The position numbers and the translations under genes are program-made. This document shows, piece by piece, positions 42,210 through 50,616 of a DNA stretch of 64,000 bases. Each line of letters starts with the position of its first letter. Within the stretch, counting starts at the first letter, position 1. The notes beneath the pieces were generated by a model that worked only from the letters and a program-made list of their open reading frames with translations, made no database searches and was not told the origin of the DNA. The stretch comes from Limnobacter thiooxidans (GTDB lineage: Bacteria > Pseudomonadota > Gammaproteobacteria > Burkholderiales > Burkholderiaceae_B), in NCBI RefSeq assembly GCF_036323495.1, contig NZ_AP028947.1, forward strand, positions 2,294,001 to 2,358,000, written 5' to 3'.

Positions 42210-42799
42210 TGATGAGCCCCCAAACGAGCATGACCCAACTGAATATCGCCGATTGCCACAAATGGAGTTTGGGCGTAGTAGCTGCCCCAGGCGGCAGGGT
42301 TTTTTACACGCTCGGGCAGTGCTGGCGCCAGAATAACCGGCGACAAACCGAGACGCTTGAAGCTGTTGATGAGGCTGCGAGTTGCCGTGAATGCCACCCA
42401 GCGACGGCCCTCCTTGTGAAGGTGCTGAGTCATCAGTTCAATCAACATCCTGGCCCCACCTGCATGGGTTGCAGCGAGGTTGCCGACTTCTGCAATGTCT
42501 GAACGTTGAATTTCGAGCCCCAGCTGTTGCTGCACATGTTGTTCAAGTGGCAAATCCAGATATTGTTCGAGGAACAGCGTGCCCTCTTCGGCCAGGTTGT
42601 AACCCGCTGCCGCACACAACTGCCCTTGAGGGGTACACACACCAAGCAAGTGATCACAGAATGTTTCTATACTTGCGTTGTAATGGTGTGCAAACGTGTG
42701 CACAATAAACCGCCGAATATCATCTTCTTCGCAACGCAAATCGGAAAGAACGGCCTGTGCTGTTTGTGGCTGGCGTGTGTGATAATCAAGTGGCTTCAT
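42206..42799 (-). CDS. Thermostable-hemolysin family protein (GNAT-like fold)
   Basis: A 197-residue protein from MKPLDYHTRQPQTAQAVLSDL, with AGGAA upstream. Family features of T_hemolysin (PF12261): FIVHTFAHHYNASIETFCDHLLGVCTPQGQLCAAAGYNLAEEGTLFLEQYLDLPLEQ, EVGNLAATHAGGARMLIELMTQHLHKEGRRWVAFTATRSLINSFKRLGLSPVILAPA. The pattern resembles the autoinducer-synthase/GNAT fold: EVGNLAA plays the place of the acetyl-CoA-binding strand region. Despite the name I expect an acyltransferase, not a toxin. First gene of the seven-gene operon, with a PmrA-type box 45 bp upstream and a 4-base overlap with the ligase gene. Confidence 0.82.
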   Translation of the reverse strand: MKPLDYHTRQPQTAQAVLSDLRCEEDDIRRFIVHTFAHHYNASIETFCDHLLGVCTPQGQLCAAAGYNLAEEGTLFLEQYLDLPLEQHVQQQLGLEIQRSDIAEVGNLAATHAGGARMLIELMTQHLHKEGRRWVAFTATRSLINSFKRLGLSPVILAPALPERVKNPAAWGSYYAQTPFVAIGDIQLGHARLGAHQ

Positions 42800-42843
42800 G
42801 CGCGGTTCCTGGGAATCTATGCACGAAGAGTAGGCCCCGAAAA

Positions 42844-42860
42844 TTAAGGCTGAATTAACT
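42844..42860 (-). promoter_or_regulatory. PmrA/QseB-type box 1
   Basis: Minus-strand GTTAAT-TCAGC-CTTAAT, one position off YTTAAK-N5-YTTAAK. It lies between the divergent thermostable-hemolysin operon (start 42799) and the PAP2 gene (start 42899), 45 and 39 bp away. The half-sites are 11 bp apart, as for PmrA-class regulators. Confidence 0.62.
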
Positions 42861-42898
42861 TTTGAAAACGGGCAAAATTTTTTGTCCCTCCAGATCTG

Positions 42899-43573
42899 AT
42901 GCAAAAAAATAGTATCTCCCCGGTCCAATGGGCAAGCTGGCTCCTGTTTGGGCTGCTGATTGTCTGGCTGAATCGTTATAGCGACTGGGACACCCAATTA
43001 AGCCAAATCTTTTTCGATACTCAATCGAATTCTTTTCCCATCAAACAAAACCGCTTGGTGACCTTGATCTTTCATGAAGGCATGCGTTGGTTGACTGCCG
43101 CGCTTTGGCTTGGGCTGCTGATAGTCGCATTGCTTCCAAAATCCAAAGGCGCTGTTCGTCTGGAAATTGCACATATTCTTGTGGTCAGCCTGCTGGCTGC
43201 CTTGGCGGTTAGTTTGTTGAAATCAGGATCGGCACACAGCTGCCCTTGGGACCTTGCCCAATATGGTGGAACGGCTGATTACCACCGGCTTTTTGAAGAC
43301 ACGGGGAATTTCGGCAACGCCGGGCCGGGAAAATGTTTTCCCAGCGGGCATGCCTCAACAGCATTCATGTGGATTGTGTTGCTTTACAGCCCTTTGCCCT
43401 GGCTGGCCAATCGCCGGAGATGGATTGGCATGCTGCTGTTATCGGCAGGGCTGTTGGCCAGTGGCGTTCAAATCATGAAAGGGGCTCATTTCCTGAGCCA
43501 CGTGCTGGCAACCGCCTGGGTTTGTTGGGGAGTCGCCTTGATCTGCAGAAAGGTGTACAACATCAAGGCTTGA
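42899..43573 (+). CDS. PAP2-family membrane phosphatase
   Basis: A 224-residue, six-TM protein. Phosphatase motifs: KSGSAHSCPWDL (motif 1, Arg replaced by His), CFPSGHASTAF (motif 2) and GAHFLSHVLATAWVCWG (motif 3, with catalytic His in SHVLAT). Family members remove phosphate from lipid A, undecaprenyl pyrophosphate or phosphatidyl lipids at the periplasmic face. The PmrA-type box upstream and convergent EptA gene suggest lipid A or PEtN-related remodelling. It overlaps the end of eptA by 11 bases. Confidence 0.85.
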   Translation: MQKNSISPVQWASWLLFGLLIVWLNRYSDWDTQLSQIFFDTQSNSFPIKQNRLVTLIFHEGMRWLTAALWLGLLIVALLPKSKGAVRLEIAHILVVSLLAALAVSLLKSGSAHSCPWDLAQYGGTADYHRLFEDTGNFGNAGPGKCFPSGHASTAFMWIVLLYSPLPWLANRRRWIGMLLLSAGLLASGVQIMKGAHFLSHVLATAWVCWGVALICRKVYNIKA

Positions 43574-45218
43574 GCTTCTCCCTGCTGGACACCATCGCAT
43601 CATTGTGACTTTGCTCGATCACCTTGCGACTTTGCATGCAGGTACTGGTATCCAGTTCATAGGCCAGCAACAAGGTGCAGAACAGTGCATCGTGTGTCAA
43701 CTGGTCTTTCTCGTAAGGACGCAAGTCTGAAAGCGTGTAGTCAAACTGGGAACCAAACCAGACCACCGATGCAACATGCGTCTGTGCTTTGGGTGCAAAG
43801 GCCTTGGGGGCACCATGCAGGTACATCCCATATTCGCCAAGCGATTCACCATGGTCGCTGACATACAGCATGGCGGTTTCATGAGATTTGTCGTAACGCT
43901 TCAAAAGCCCGATCACCTGACTCAAGAAATAATCGGTGTACCGAATGGCGTTGTCATAAGCGTTGTCGATCTCTTCCTGGCTGCACTTGGACAATTCATT
44001 GGTTTTACACACCGGCTTGAAATGCTCAAACTCCTTGGGGTAACGCTTGTAGTACGCAGGGCCGTGATTTCCCATTTGGTGGAGCACAATCAGAAGGTCT
44101 TTGCCTGGCCTGCTGTTGATGTAGTTTTCCAGATCATGCAGCATGCCCACATCACGGCATTCTTCGTCGCAAATCGGGTTTTTTGCACTGCTGCGGAAAT
44201 CCTCGTAGTCCACCCGAAGCGCCACACCCTTGCTGTCTGAATTGTTGTCTCGCCACAGCACTTCAACACCATTTCTTTTCAGAACGTCCAGCGAATTTTC
44301 CAAAGTGCCGGATTTTTCAATCGAAAAATGGGTTTCGGTCAAATTTGAGAACATGCAGGGCACTGACACCGCAGTGGAGGTGCCGCACGAGGAGACATTT
44401 TTTAGGCTGATGAGTTCTTCTTTTTCAAGATTCGGGTTGGTCTGTCGCGGATAACCATTCAATGAAAAACGGTCTGCGCGAGCTGTTTCACCCACAACCA
44501 GAATAATCAGTTCTCTGTGTTCTTCACTTTCAAGTATCTCGGTGGGCTTTGCATCTGTGGCCACAGGAGAAATGATTTTCTCGCCTTGGTCCTTGAACAT
44601 TCTCCCCGCCAAACTGACCGCAGAATAAGTGACATAAGTGGGGTTGGCATAAAACCGAACGGTTTTGTGCTCACGGAAAAAACTGGCATAGCTGGAGGTG
44701 AATGGGGCAATACACGCCGCCATGAAAAGAACAAGCAACACACCAGAGAATAGCATTCCTCTTAGTTCTGCCGCATGCCCCAGCGAACGGGGTTTGAATC
44801 GAATCAGCAAGATGGCAGGAATCAACCCCAGGAACGCAAGGCGCAAGACCATGCTTAAACTGAGTAGATCACCCGCCTCTGACATATTGGTCTGAAGCAT
44901 GTTGATCAACATTTCATCATTCAACACCGTGCCGTACTTGTCCATGAAATAGGCTGTGGCGCTGGATATCAGCAGAAACACGGCAAGAACAGGCGCTGTG
45001 AAGGTGCTGTACGCCACCAGATTCAACAGGAATGCCGTGGCAGCAGTGAACAGGCAGAATACCGAGAGCAAAAAAGCCCAATGACCTTGTTCGAGAGAAT
45101 ATATGCCGGCAACACGTTCCAAAAACGTGATGTTTCCAGTGAGCATGATGAAAACAGAAACCAGTAAAACGAGGCGCTGATTGGGCGTGACCCACGCCCC
45201 CAGTGAATTCAACTTCAT
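43563..45218 (-). CDS. eptA: Phosphoethanolamine transferase, EptA/PmrC type
   Basis: A 551-residue enzyme with five N-terminal TM helices (about 12-180) and a periplasmic alkaline-phosphatase-like domain. VVGETARADRFSLNGYPRQTNPNL carries the metal-binding Glu at about 244. SSCGTSTAVSVPCMFSNL has the catalytic Thr at about 280. Further metal sites are HQMGNHGPAYYKRYP and VSDHGESLGEYGMYLHGAP. Conserved cysteine pairs are present. It transfers phosphoethanolamine from PE to lipid A, lowering negative surface charge and giving cationic-peptide and polymyxin resistance. Located 87 bases after the DUF5666 lipoprotein gene, probably in the same PmrA-box-controlled unit. Confidence 0.95.
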   Translation of the reverse strand: MKLNSLGAWVTPNQRLVLLVSVFIMLTGNITFLERVAGIYSLEQGHWAFLLSVFCLFTAATAFLLNLVAYSTFTAPVLAVFLLISSATAYFMDKYGTVLNDEMLINMLQTNMSEAGDLLSLSMVLRLAFLGLIPAILLIRFKPRSLGHAAELRGMLFSGVLLVLFMAACIAPFTSSYASFFREHKTVRFYANPTYVTYSAVSLAGRMFKDQGEKIISPVATDAKPTEILESEEHRELIILVVGETARADRFSLNGYPRQTNPNLEKEELISLKNVSSCGTSTAVSVPCMFSNLTETHFSIEKSGTLENSLDVLKRNGVEVLWRDNNSDSKGVALRVDYEDFRSSAKNPICDEECRDVGMLHDLENYINSRPGKDLLIVLHQMGNHGPAYYKRYPKEFEHFKPVCKTNELSKCSQEEIDNAYDNAIRYTDYFLSQVIGLLKRYDKSHETAMLYVSDHGESLGEYGMYLHGAPKAFAPKAQTHVASVVWFGSQFDYTLSDLRPYEKDQLTHDALFCTLLLAYELDTSTCMQSRKVIEQSHNDAMVSSREKLKP

Positions 45219-45305
45219 TTTGATACCTTGTAAAGCAAACTACGTCCAGATGTCAGAACACCCGGTATTGCGTAAACAACACACGGGTATTCAAGTGACT
45301 TATCC

Positions 45306-46796
45306 TTAATCCTCAAATTCAAGCTCGGAAGCCTGAAACACCTGATTGGCATCCAGCGCACCCTTTACTTCGACACGGTCACCATTGCTCAACTGCGACA
45401 GATTTCCGTCTTTAAAACGCGTGTTCTGAACAGAAACCCGTGTGCCGTTCAATGTGAACTCCTGGGCTGCGCTGTTGTAGTTGGAGACCACGCCTTCCAT
45501 CTCGAAACGGTTTCCGGAGAAATCCTTATCATTGTCGTCACCGTCGTTTCGATTGGCCGACTTGCACTCGATCTTGCTGGCCTGAATCACGCCGTTGCTC
45601 AACACACCCTTGACTTCTACATAAGGCGTTGAGCCCATGGTCGAAATACCGCACACATTGGTTGTGCCCTGGTTGATCGCGCGGGAAAACACCACGCTTT
45701 GTCCCTGGATAGTGAATGTCAGCGTGTTGGAATTGCCTGAATAGGCTCCATTGCCCGCAACGCCATAAAACTCGTAACGCCCACCCCTGCTGCTTTCCCG
45801 TGCCTCTTCGGTTTCCACCTTGGTGGCCATTAGCACACCGTTGCTCAACACACCTTTCACTTCAACGCGATTGCCCACAGCCAGTGTGGTTAAACCTTCA
45901 TAGCGAGCTGCAGACACATCAATCGTCAAGCCGGCGAGCGTGAATGTTGCAGGGTTCTGATCGCCTGCATCGGATTCCACAAAGCCGGTTACTTCAACCT
46001 GGTCTGTGCGGGTATTGAGCTTGTTCTGTATACCCTTGACCTGAACCGAGTTGGCTACAATTGTGGCAGTACCGTTCATGGCATAAACCGGATCTTGTGT
46101 GGCCTTGAAGCGAACTGCCACGCCATTGGCCAAGGTGCCTTGCACCATGACATTGGCGTAGTTCACTGTCAGGTCACCAATGGTGAATGTTTTTGCTGTG
46201 GTGTTGAGATTACCGACCAAGCCACGGCCTTCAATACCGGATTCCAGCGAGGCCTTTCCGCTTTGCTCTTCCACCAGCGTGGCCAGATATTGACCATCGG
46301 ACTGACGTACGGCATACACCTCGACATAATCACCAGCCAGAATTTGAGCCAGACTGCCGGGAACGGAAGACGATTCGGTTTTAAACACGGTTGTGGTGTC
46401 GACTGAAAAATTCTGACCCAACAAAGAGAAAGTATTTGCGCCAACAGATTGAACAGGGCCTGAGAACTCGCGAACCAGATTGATTTGAGTGGCCGTGCCT
46501 GTCAGACCATCTGGATTGGTATCGCCCGCCACCAGGACCACCTGCCCAAGACCCAATTTACTCTGCGGAAAGGTATGGCCATCTTCATCAGTCACCGATG
46601 AGCCCAAGGTGGACATGCGCACACCGTTCACAACCACCGATCCCAAGCCTTGGACTGGACCCAGCAATTGGGTTGAAGCTGGGCTCGTGTTAGTACCGTT
46701 GGCGGCAGTGCTGGAGCCCCCACCGCCGCCGCAGGCTGCAAGAACAAGACTGCTGGAGAAGGCCACAGCAAGAGAGATTGGCAATTGTCGATTCAT
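45306..46796 (-). CDS. DUF5666-repeat lipoprotein
   Basis: A 496-residue protein. MNRQLPISLAVAFSSSLVLAACGGGGGSS has a lipobox (LAAC). About six OB-like repeats follow, each with a VEVKG/VEVTG-type strand (VNGVRMSTLGSSVTDEDG, VTGFVESDAGDQNPATFTLAGLTIDV, RVEVKGVLSNGVLMATKVETEE, VEVKGVLSNGVIQASKIECKSA, VEVKGALDANQVFQASELEFED). This is the DUF5666 (PF18914) pattern. The function is unknown; repeated small beta-barrel modules on a lipid anchor suggest a surface or periplasmic binding role. PmrA-type box 3 is 48 bp upstream. Confidence 0.82.
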   Translation of the reverse strand: MNRQLPISLAVAFSSSLVLAACGGGGGSSTAANGTNTSPASTQLLGPVQGLGSVVVNGVRMSTLGSSVTDEDGHTFPQSKLGLGQVVLVAGDTNPDGLTGTATQINLVREFSGPVQSVGANTFSLLGQNFSVDTTTVFKTESSSVPGSLAQILAGDYVEVYAVRQSDGQYLATLVEEQSGKASLESGIEGRGLVGNLNTTAKTFTIGDLTVNYANVMVQGTLANGVAVRFKATQDPVYAMNGTATIVANSVQVKGIQNKLNTRTDQVEVTGFVESDAGDQNPATFTLAGLTIDVSAARYEGLTTLAVGNRVEVKGVLSNGVLMATKVETEEARESSRGGRYEFYGVAGNGAYSGNSNTLTFTIQGQSVVFSRAINQGTTNVCGISTMGSTPYVEVKGVLSNGVIQASKIECKSANRNDGDDNDKDFSGNRFEMEGVVSNYNSAAQEFTLNGTRVSVQNTRFKDGNLSQLSNGDRVEVKGALDANQVFQASELEFED

Positions 46797-46843
46797 TTTT
46801 GATTCCAGAGAGGTTCAACGAATCGGCAGAATGCCGGGTAAAA

Positions 46844-46860
46844 ATTAAGAGATCCTTAAA
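46844..46860 (-). promoter_or_regulatory. PmrA/QseB-type box 3
   Basis: Minus-strand TTTAAG-GATCT-CTTAAT fits YTTAAK-N5-YTTAAK exactly. It lies between the TolC-family gene (ends 46879) and the DUF5666 lipoprotein (start 46796), so it probably drives DUF5666 and eptA. Confidence 0.72.
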
Positions 46861-46878
46861 CAATTGAAGATCAGGATT

Positions 46879-48141
46879 TCAAGGCAAAAGTCCCATGGCC
46901 TGTCGGTAGGCAGATACCTTGGCGGCATACTCGATTGTCGCCTTGCTGTTCAAACGGTTTGCTTCGACTGCGGTCTGTTCCAGCCGAATCAATGTGGCCA
47001 GATCGGTTTCGCCCAATTCAAATGCTTTTTTATGCAGCTCGTACACTTTCTGGGACAGATTGGCTTGTGCTGTGGCGGCAAGTCTCAGCCGGGAAAACAA
47101 TTCAAGCTCGCTTTCTGCAAGCCGGCTTCTTGAGCCCAAATTGCGTTGTGTGTTCAGCAGCCGCGCGTTTGCTGCCGTTTCGTTGGCTTGAGCTTCCAGC
47201 ACACGGCTTTTGTATTCAGATGAACTACCCAACGGAATTCTCGTTGAGAGTACCAGCGACTTGTCTTGCCCACTGAAAAAAGCTGCCCGCTCCGAAATCA
47301 ATGCCAACCCGATTTCCGGATTGGGTCTGGACTGTGTGGCTGTAAGCTTCTTTTGAGACTGGTTGAGAACAAGTTGTGCTTGCGCGAGTTTCAGGCTTGG
47401 GTGATCGGCAACCTTCACACCTTCAGAGATTGTTGCATTTTCCGGCAAATACTTCTCGACTGTGCTTGCTTGCAAACCAACGCCTGCAAAGTAACTGGCC
47501 TTTGCCTGTTCAAGCAAGCCCATTGCTCGCGCCTGCTCAGCTTCGGCTTGCGACAGCAACACACGCGCTTGCATCAAGTCGGTTTCAGCAAGCTCACCCG
47601 CATTGACCCGCTTGTTCACGCTGGCAAGTAGATCACTGACTGAAGCGAAACGAAGCTTGGCAATATCAACATCCACCTGCGCAGCCTGAAGATCCCACAC
47701 CAGCTGGCGAACCTGTCCGGCAATTTCGAGTTTCGTTTGCTCAAGCTGCAATTGCGCTTCCTGAATTTCAGCATCGCGAACGGTCTGCGTGGACGACTTT
47801 TCATTCCAGTTCCAGACCGGTGCAGATACACCCAGTGTCAGTTCCCGCAGTCCCTGGTCATTGTGAAGTGAGTCCGTGCGATATGCACCCTCCACTGTGA
47901 GGGGCTGCGAAGTCAGCGAACTGGCCGCCTCTCGGCGAGAGGTCAGCGATTGAATCCTGTACTGTGCCGCCTTAATCTCTGGACTGAGTAAGAGTGCAGA
48001 TTGAAACGCATCGCGCATTGTGAGCTCGTGCGCTGTGAGCTCCTGAGGTATGCGGCTGCTTGCCTGCGCGAACGAGACCCCATGTACCAGAGTGAAAAGA
48101 ATACTGACGTAAAAGAATCGGGAAACAGTCGTGCGAGTCAT
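46879..48141 (-). CDS. TolC/CzcC-family outer-membrane efflux protein
   Basis: A 420-residue protein with signal peptide MTRTTVSRFFYVSILFTLVHGVSFAQA. Two long helical OEP repeats: MRDAFQSALLLSPEIKAAQYRIQSLTSRREAASS and EAQLQLEQTKLEIAGQVRQLVWDLQAAQVDVDIAKLRF, then SRPNPEIGLALISERAAFFSGQDKSLVLSTRIPLG and SRSRLAESELELFSRLRLAATAQANLSQKVYELHKKAFELGETDLATLIR. It forms the OM channel for the RND pump encoded upstream in the same operon. Heavy-metal CzcC-type members have this length. It follows the kinase gene by 13 bases. Confidence 0.9.
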   Translation of the reverse strand: MTRTTVSRFFYVSILFTLVHGVSFAQASSRIPQELTAHELTMRDAFQSALLLSPEIKAAQYRIQSLTSRREAASSLTSQPLTVEGAYRTDSLHNDQGLRELTLGVSAPVWNWNEKSSTQTVRDAEIQEAQLQLEQTKLEIAGQVRQLVWDLQAAQVDVDIAKLRFASVSDLLASVNKRVNAGELAETDLMQARVLLSQAEAEQARAMGLLEQAKASYFAGVGLQASTVEKYLPENATISEGVKVADHPSLKLAQAQLVLNQSQKKLTATQSRPNPEIGLALISERAAFFSGQDKSLVLSTRIPLGSSSEYKSRVLEAQANETAANARLLNTQRNLGSRSRLAESELELFSRLRLAATAQANLSQKVYELHKKAFELGETDLATLIRLEQTAVEANRLNSKATIEYAAKVSAYRQAMGLLP

Positions 48142-48154
48142 GACATTGGTCTAC

Positions 48155-49627
48155 TTAAATTGGAGATTTCATATTGGCGGTTGATGGTTCAGTCCATACA
48201 CCTTCCAGCTCAAAGGCAAATCCCACACCTTGACCACCAATTCCTTCGCACACCACAATCGATGTGCCGTGCAGTTCGGCCACTTCCTTGCAAATGGAAA
48301 GTCCGAGACCAGAGCCCTTGGTTTGATTGGGCCTGGCCCGAAAGAATCGATTGAATATCAGCGCCCGTTGATCAGCAGGAATGCCCGGGCCGTTGTCCAT
48401 CACCGAGATGCGAACTCTGGCCTTTTCTGGATCAACTGCTGTAGACAGGCAGGCCACTGTGACCTGAACTTCACCGCCCGGCACATTGTAGGTAATCGCA
48501 TTGTTCACCAGGTTCCGAATCAACAACTCAATCGCTGTGGGATAACCCTTGAGTAACACAGAGGCCAGGGAACAATTCTGTTGATCCGCCGAACTGTCAT
48601 TGAATGACAGTGACACCTTTCTGAATTCTGCATGTGCACGTTCCAGTGAAAAAACATCTATCACTGTGTTCTGGATGTCCAGCTTTTCCATCGGTGCAGA
48701 TCGTGCAGCCATGCCATCTGATTTCGACAAGGCAAGCAACTGGTTGATCATGCGGGAACAGCGATCCACCCCCTCCAGGGTGTCCACCATCACCTCGCTT
48801 TCCATCGCCTGTTGGGGCGCAGTCAGTTTTTGTAGCAACTGGATATTGGCCTTGACACCAGCAAGTGGTGTTCTCAACTCATGTGCGGCATCCGCAGTGA
48901 AACGCTTTTCACGGGCAACCCCCGCCTGAATGCGTTCAATCGCAGAATTGAGGGCTTGCAGAAGCGGCTCAATTTCCAATGGCACATCGTCGATTTCCAC
49001 CCGATTCAGGTTTTTTGTATCCAGGGTATCCACTTGATCCACACAACGTTTGACGGGCCCAAAGGCCTTGGTCACAATCAGCCGAACCCCAAGATAACCA
49101 AGGGGCAACAAGATAACACTGAACAGGAGCAGGCCCAGAAAAAAATGGGCTGAAATTTCCTGTCGGTGTGTCAACGGTTCGGCAACGATGATGCGCAGTA
49201 TCTTGTTGCGATCCAGAAGATTGAATGTGCGTGTAATTTCCCCATCGGTGTTTTGCCATCCAAAGCCCTCAACATCCAATGGGGCCAATGGCGTACGGGG
49301 TGCATTGGCACTTCGATAACGCAGGTTTCCCTCGCTGTCCCAAAGCTGAAACGACAAATACTGCTTGTGAACGGGCGACTCCACATAGTCTTGTCCAGCC
49401 ACATCTGCATTGCCAACTTCCAGCAGTTCGTGTTCGGAAATGAACAGCAGCAAACTGGCAGTTTCAGAAATGGCCATGTCAAACAACTCCTGGCTTTCTT
49501 TTTCCGCCTGAAAGTAAATCACTGCCGCACTCAGACCCCACAACATCAAGACCAATGAGAACAGCATGACGGTGAGTCGCTGCCTCAGCGACCAACCTGC
49601 CTGTAAAACGCGATTCATACGCTGCAC
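48155..49627 (-). CDS. QseC/PmrB-type histidine kinase (efflux operon)
   Basis: A 490-residue kinase. TM1 RLTVMLFSLVLMLWGLSAAVIYF at about 18-40, a periplasmic sensor of about 115 residues, TM2 FFLGLLLFSVILLPLGYLGVRLIV at about 160-183, HAMP, H-box RFTADAAHELRTPLAGVKANIQLLQ, N-box LVNNAITYNVPGGEVQ, G1 VMDNGPGIPADQRALIFNRFFRA and G2 KGSGLGLSICKEVAELHG. Its first 13 bases overlap the response regulator gene. The pair belongs to the RND efflux operon and likely senses a metal or envelope stress. Confidence 0.93.
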   Translation of the reverse strand: MQRMNRVLQAGWSLRQRLTVMLFSLVLMLWGLSAAVIYFQAEKESQELFDMAISETASLLLFISEHELLEVGNADVAGQDYVESPVHKQYLSFQLWDSEGNLRYRSANAPRTPLAPLDVEGFGWQNTDGEITRTFNLLDRNKILRIIVAEPLTHRQEISAHFFLGLLLFSVILLPLGYLGVRLIVTKAFGPVKRCVDQVDTLDTKNLNRVEIDDVPLEIEPLLQALNSAIERIQAGVAREKRFTADAAHELRTPLAGVKANIQLLQKLTAPQQAMESEVMVDTLEGVDRCSRMINQLLALSKSDGMAARSAPMEKLDIQNTVIDVFSLERAHAEFRKVSLSFNDSSADQQNCSLASVLLKGYPTAIELLIRNLVNNAITYNVPGGEVQVTVACLSTAVDPEKARVRISVMDNGPGIPADQRALIFNRFFRARPNQTKGSGLGLSICKEVAELHGTSIVVCEGIGGQGVGFAFELEGVWTEPSTANMKSPI

Positions 49628-50283
49628 CCTGTGCCAGTTCTGTAACCTACACCGTGAACTGTCTCAATGATTTTCTTGCCCAGTTTTTTGCGCAGGTTAT
49701 GGATATGAACTTCAATGGAATTGCTGTCGATTTCTTCCCCCCAGCCATACAGTGCTTCCTCCAGTTGGCCTCGGTTGAATACCTGCCCGCTGCTGCTCAT
49801 CAGTGTGTAAAGAATCATGTATTCCTTGCTGGTCAGGGGAATGTCTTTTTCGTTGACCACAGCAATTCGGCGTGAAGGCACAAGAAACACATCACCCACT
49901 TGCAAACGCTCTTCTGCCCTGCCCTGTGCTCGACGCACAGCCACTCGAATTCTTGCGCACACCTCAGGCAGGTCAAAAGGTTTGATAATGAAATCATCGG
50001 CACCGCTATCCAGGTTATAGATCCGATCCGACACGGCTTCCCGTGCAGTCAAAACCAGCACCGGGGTGGAAACGCCTGTTCTCCTGATTTTTGCAAGCAC
50101 CTCCTGACCATCCATGTCAGGAAGGCCAAGATCGAGAAGGATGGTGCCATATTGGTGGGTACGAACAGACAGCAGCGCGTCTGCGCCGTTAACGACCCAG
50201 TCGACGGCATAACCTTCACTGGCCAGAAATCGCTGGGTGGCTTTGCCGATCAATGGATCGTCTTCAATCAATAAAAGTCTCAT
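49615..50283 (-). CDS. QseB/PmrA-type response regulator (efflux operon)
   Basis: A 222-residue OmpR-family regulator. The receiver has EDDPLI, phospho-Asp in ILLDLGLPDMDGQ, Thr in VLTARE and Lys in IKPFDLPEV. The winged helix LTSKEYMILYTLMSSSGQVFNRGQLEEALYGWGEEIDSNSIEVHIHNLRKKLG matches the PmrA/QseB subgroup. It is encoded after DUF3240 and before its kinase. PmrA-type boxes at 54999, 46844, 56022 and 42844 are its predicted sites, shared perhaps with the regulator at 37892-38563. Confidence 0.93.
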   Translation of the reverse strand: MRLLLIEDDPLIGKATQRFLASEGYAVDWVVNGADALLSVRTHQYGTILLDLGLPDMDGQEVLAKIRRTGVSTPVLVLTAREAVSDRIYNLDSGADDFIIKPFDLPEVCARIRVAVRRAQGRAEERLQVGDVFLVPSRRIAVVNEKDIPLTSKEYMILYTLMSSSGQVFNRGQLEEALYGWGEEIDSNSIEVHIHNLRKKLGKKIIETVHGVGYRTGTGCSV

Positions 50284-50295
50284 GGGTCAGGTCCT

Positions 50296-50616
50296 TCAGA
50301 ATTCGCCGGTTTGCATCAAGGGCTGGATTTGCCACTGAATGCCCATGGGCTTGTCTTTCACCATTAACCCTTCCAGAATTTGGTGTGAACGGGGCACTGG
50401 GCACAACAGCCGAATAGACGCCGTGCGGGCACGGCCAACCACTTTTTCAAATGAGGAATGTAGTTGGGCCTTGCTTCCATATTCACTTTCCTGGGAAACC
50501 CAGAGCCGCTCGTCATCGGCAAGCAAGGCCATCAACGCAGCAAGCAACCAGTCCAGTTCACGCACTGGCAATTGCAAGTTCAGATAAACCAGATGTTGCG
50601 TGTTATTGATATTCAT
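50296..50616 (-). CDS. DUF3240-like small protein
   Basis: A 106-residue soluble protein: LVYLNLQLPVRELDWLLAALMALLADDERLWVSQE, then FEKVVGRARTASIRLLCPVPRSHQILEGLMVKDKPMGIQWQIQPLMQTGEF. The arrangement (hydrophobic strand, helix, V-x-GRAR strand, helix, strand ending in P(L/V)) is that of DUF3240 (PF11582), a ferredoxin-like fold protein found next to heavy-metal RND pumps. It overlaps the RND gene by 4 bases. A regulatory or adaptor role in metal efflux is inferred from position only. Confidence 0.7.
   Translation of the reverse strand: MNINNTQHLVYLNLQLPVRELDWLLAALMALLADDERLWVSQESEYGSKAQLHSSFEKVVGRARTASIRLLCPVPRSHQILEGLMVKDKPMGIQWQIQPLMQTGEF

Noticed and set aside
45219..45305. PmrA-type box before eptA (ATTAAGGATAAG)
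   Set aside because: There is no second TTAA half at 11 bp; eptA is more likely read through from box 3.
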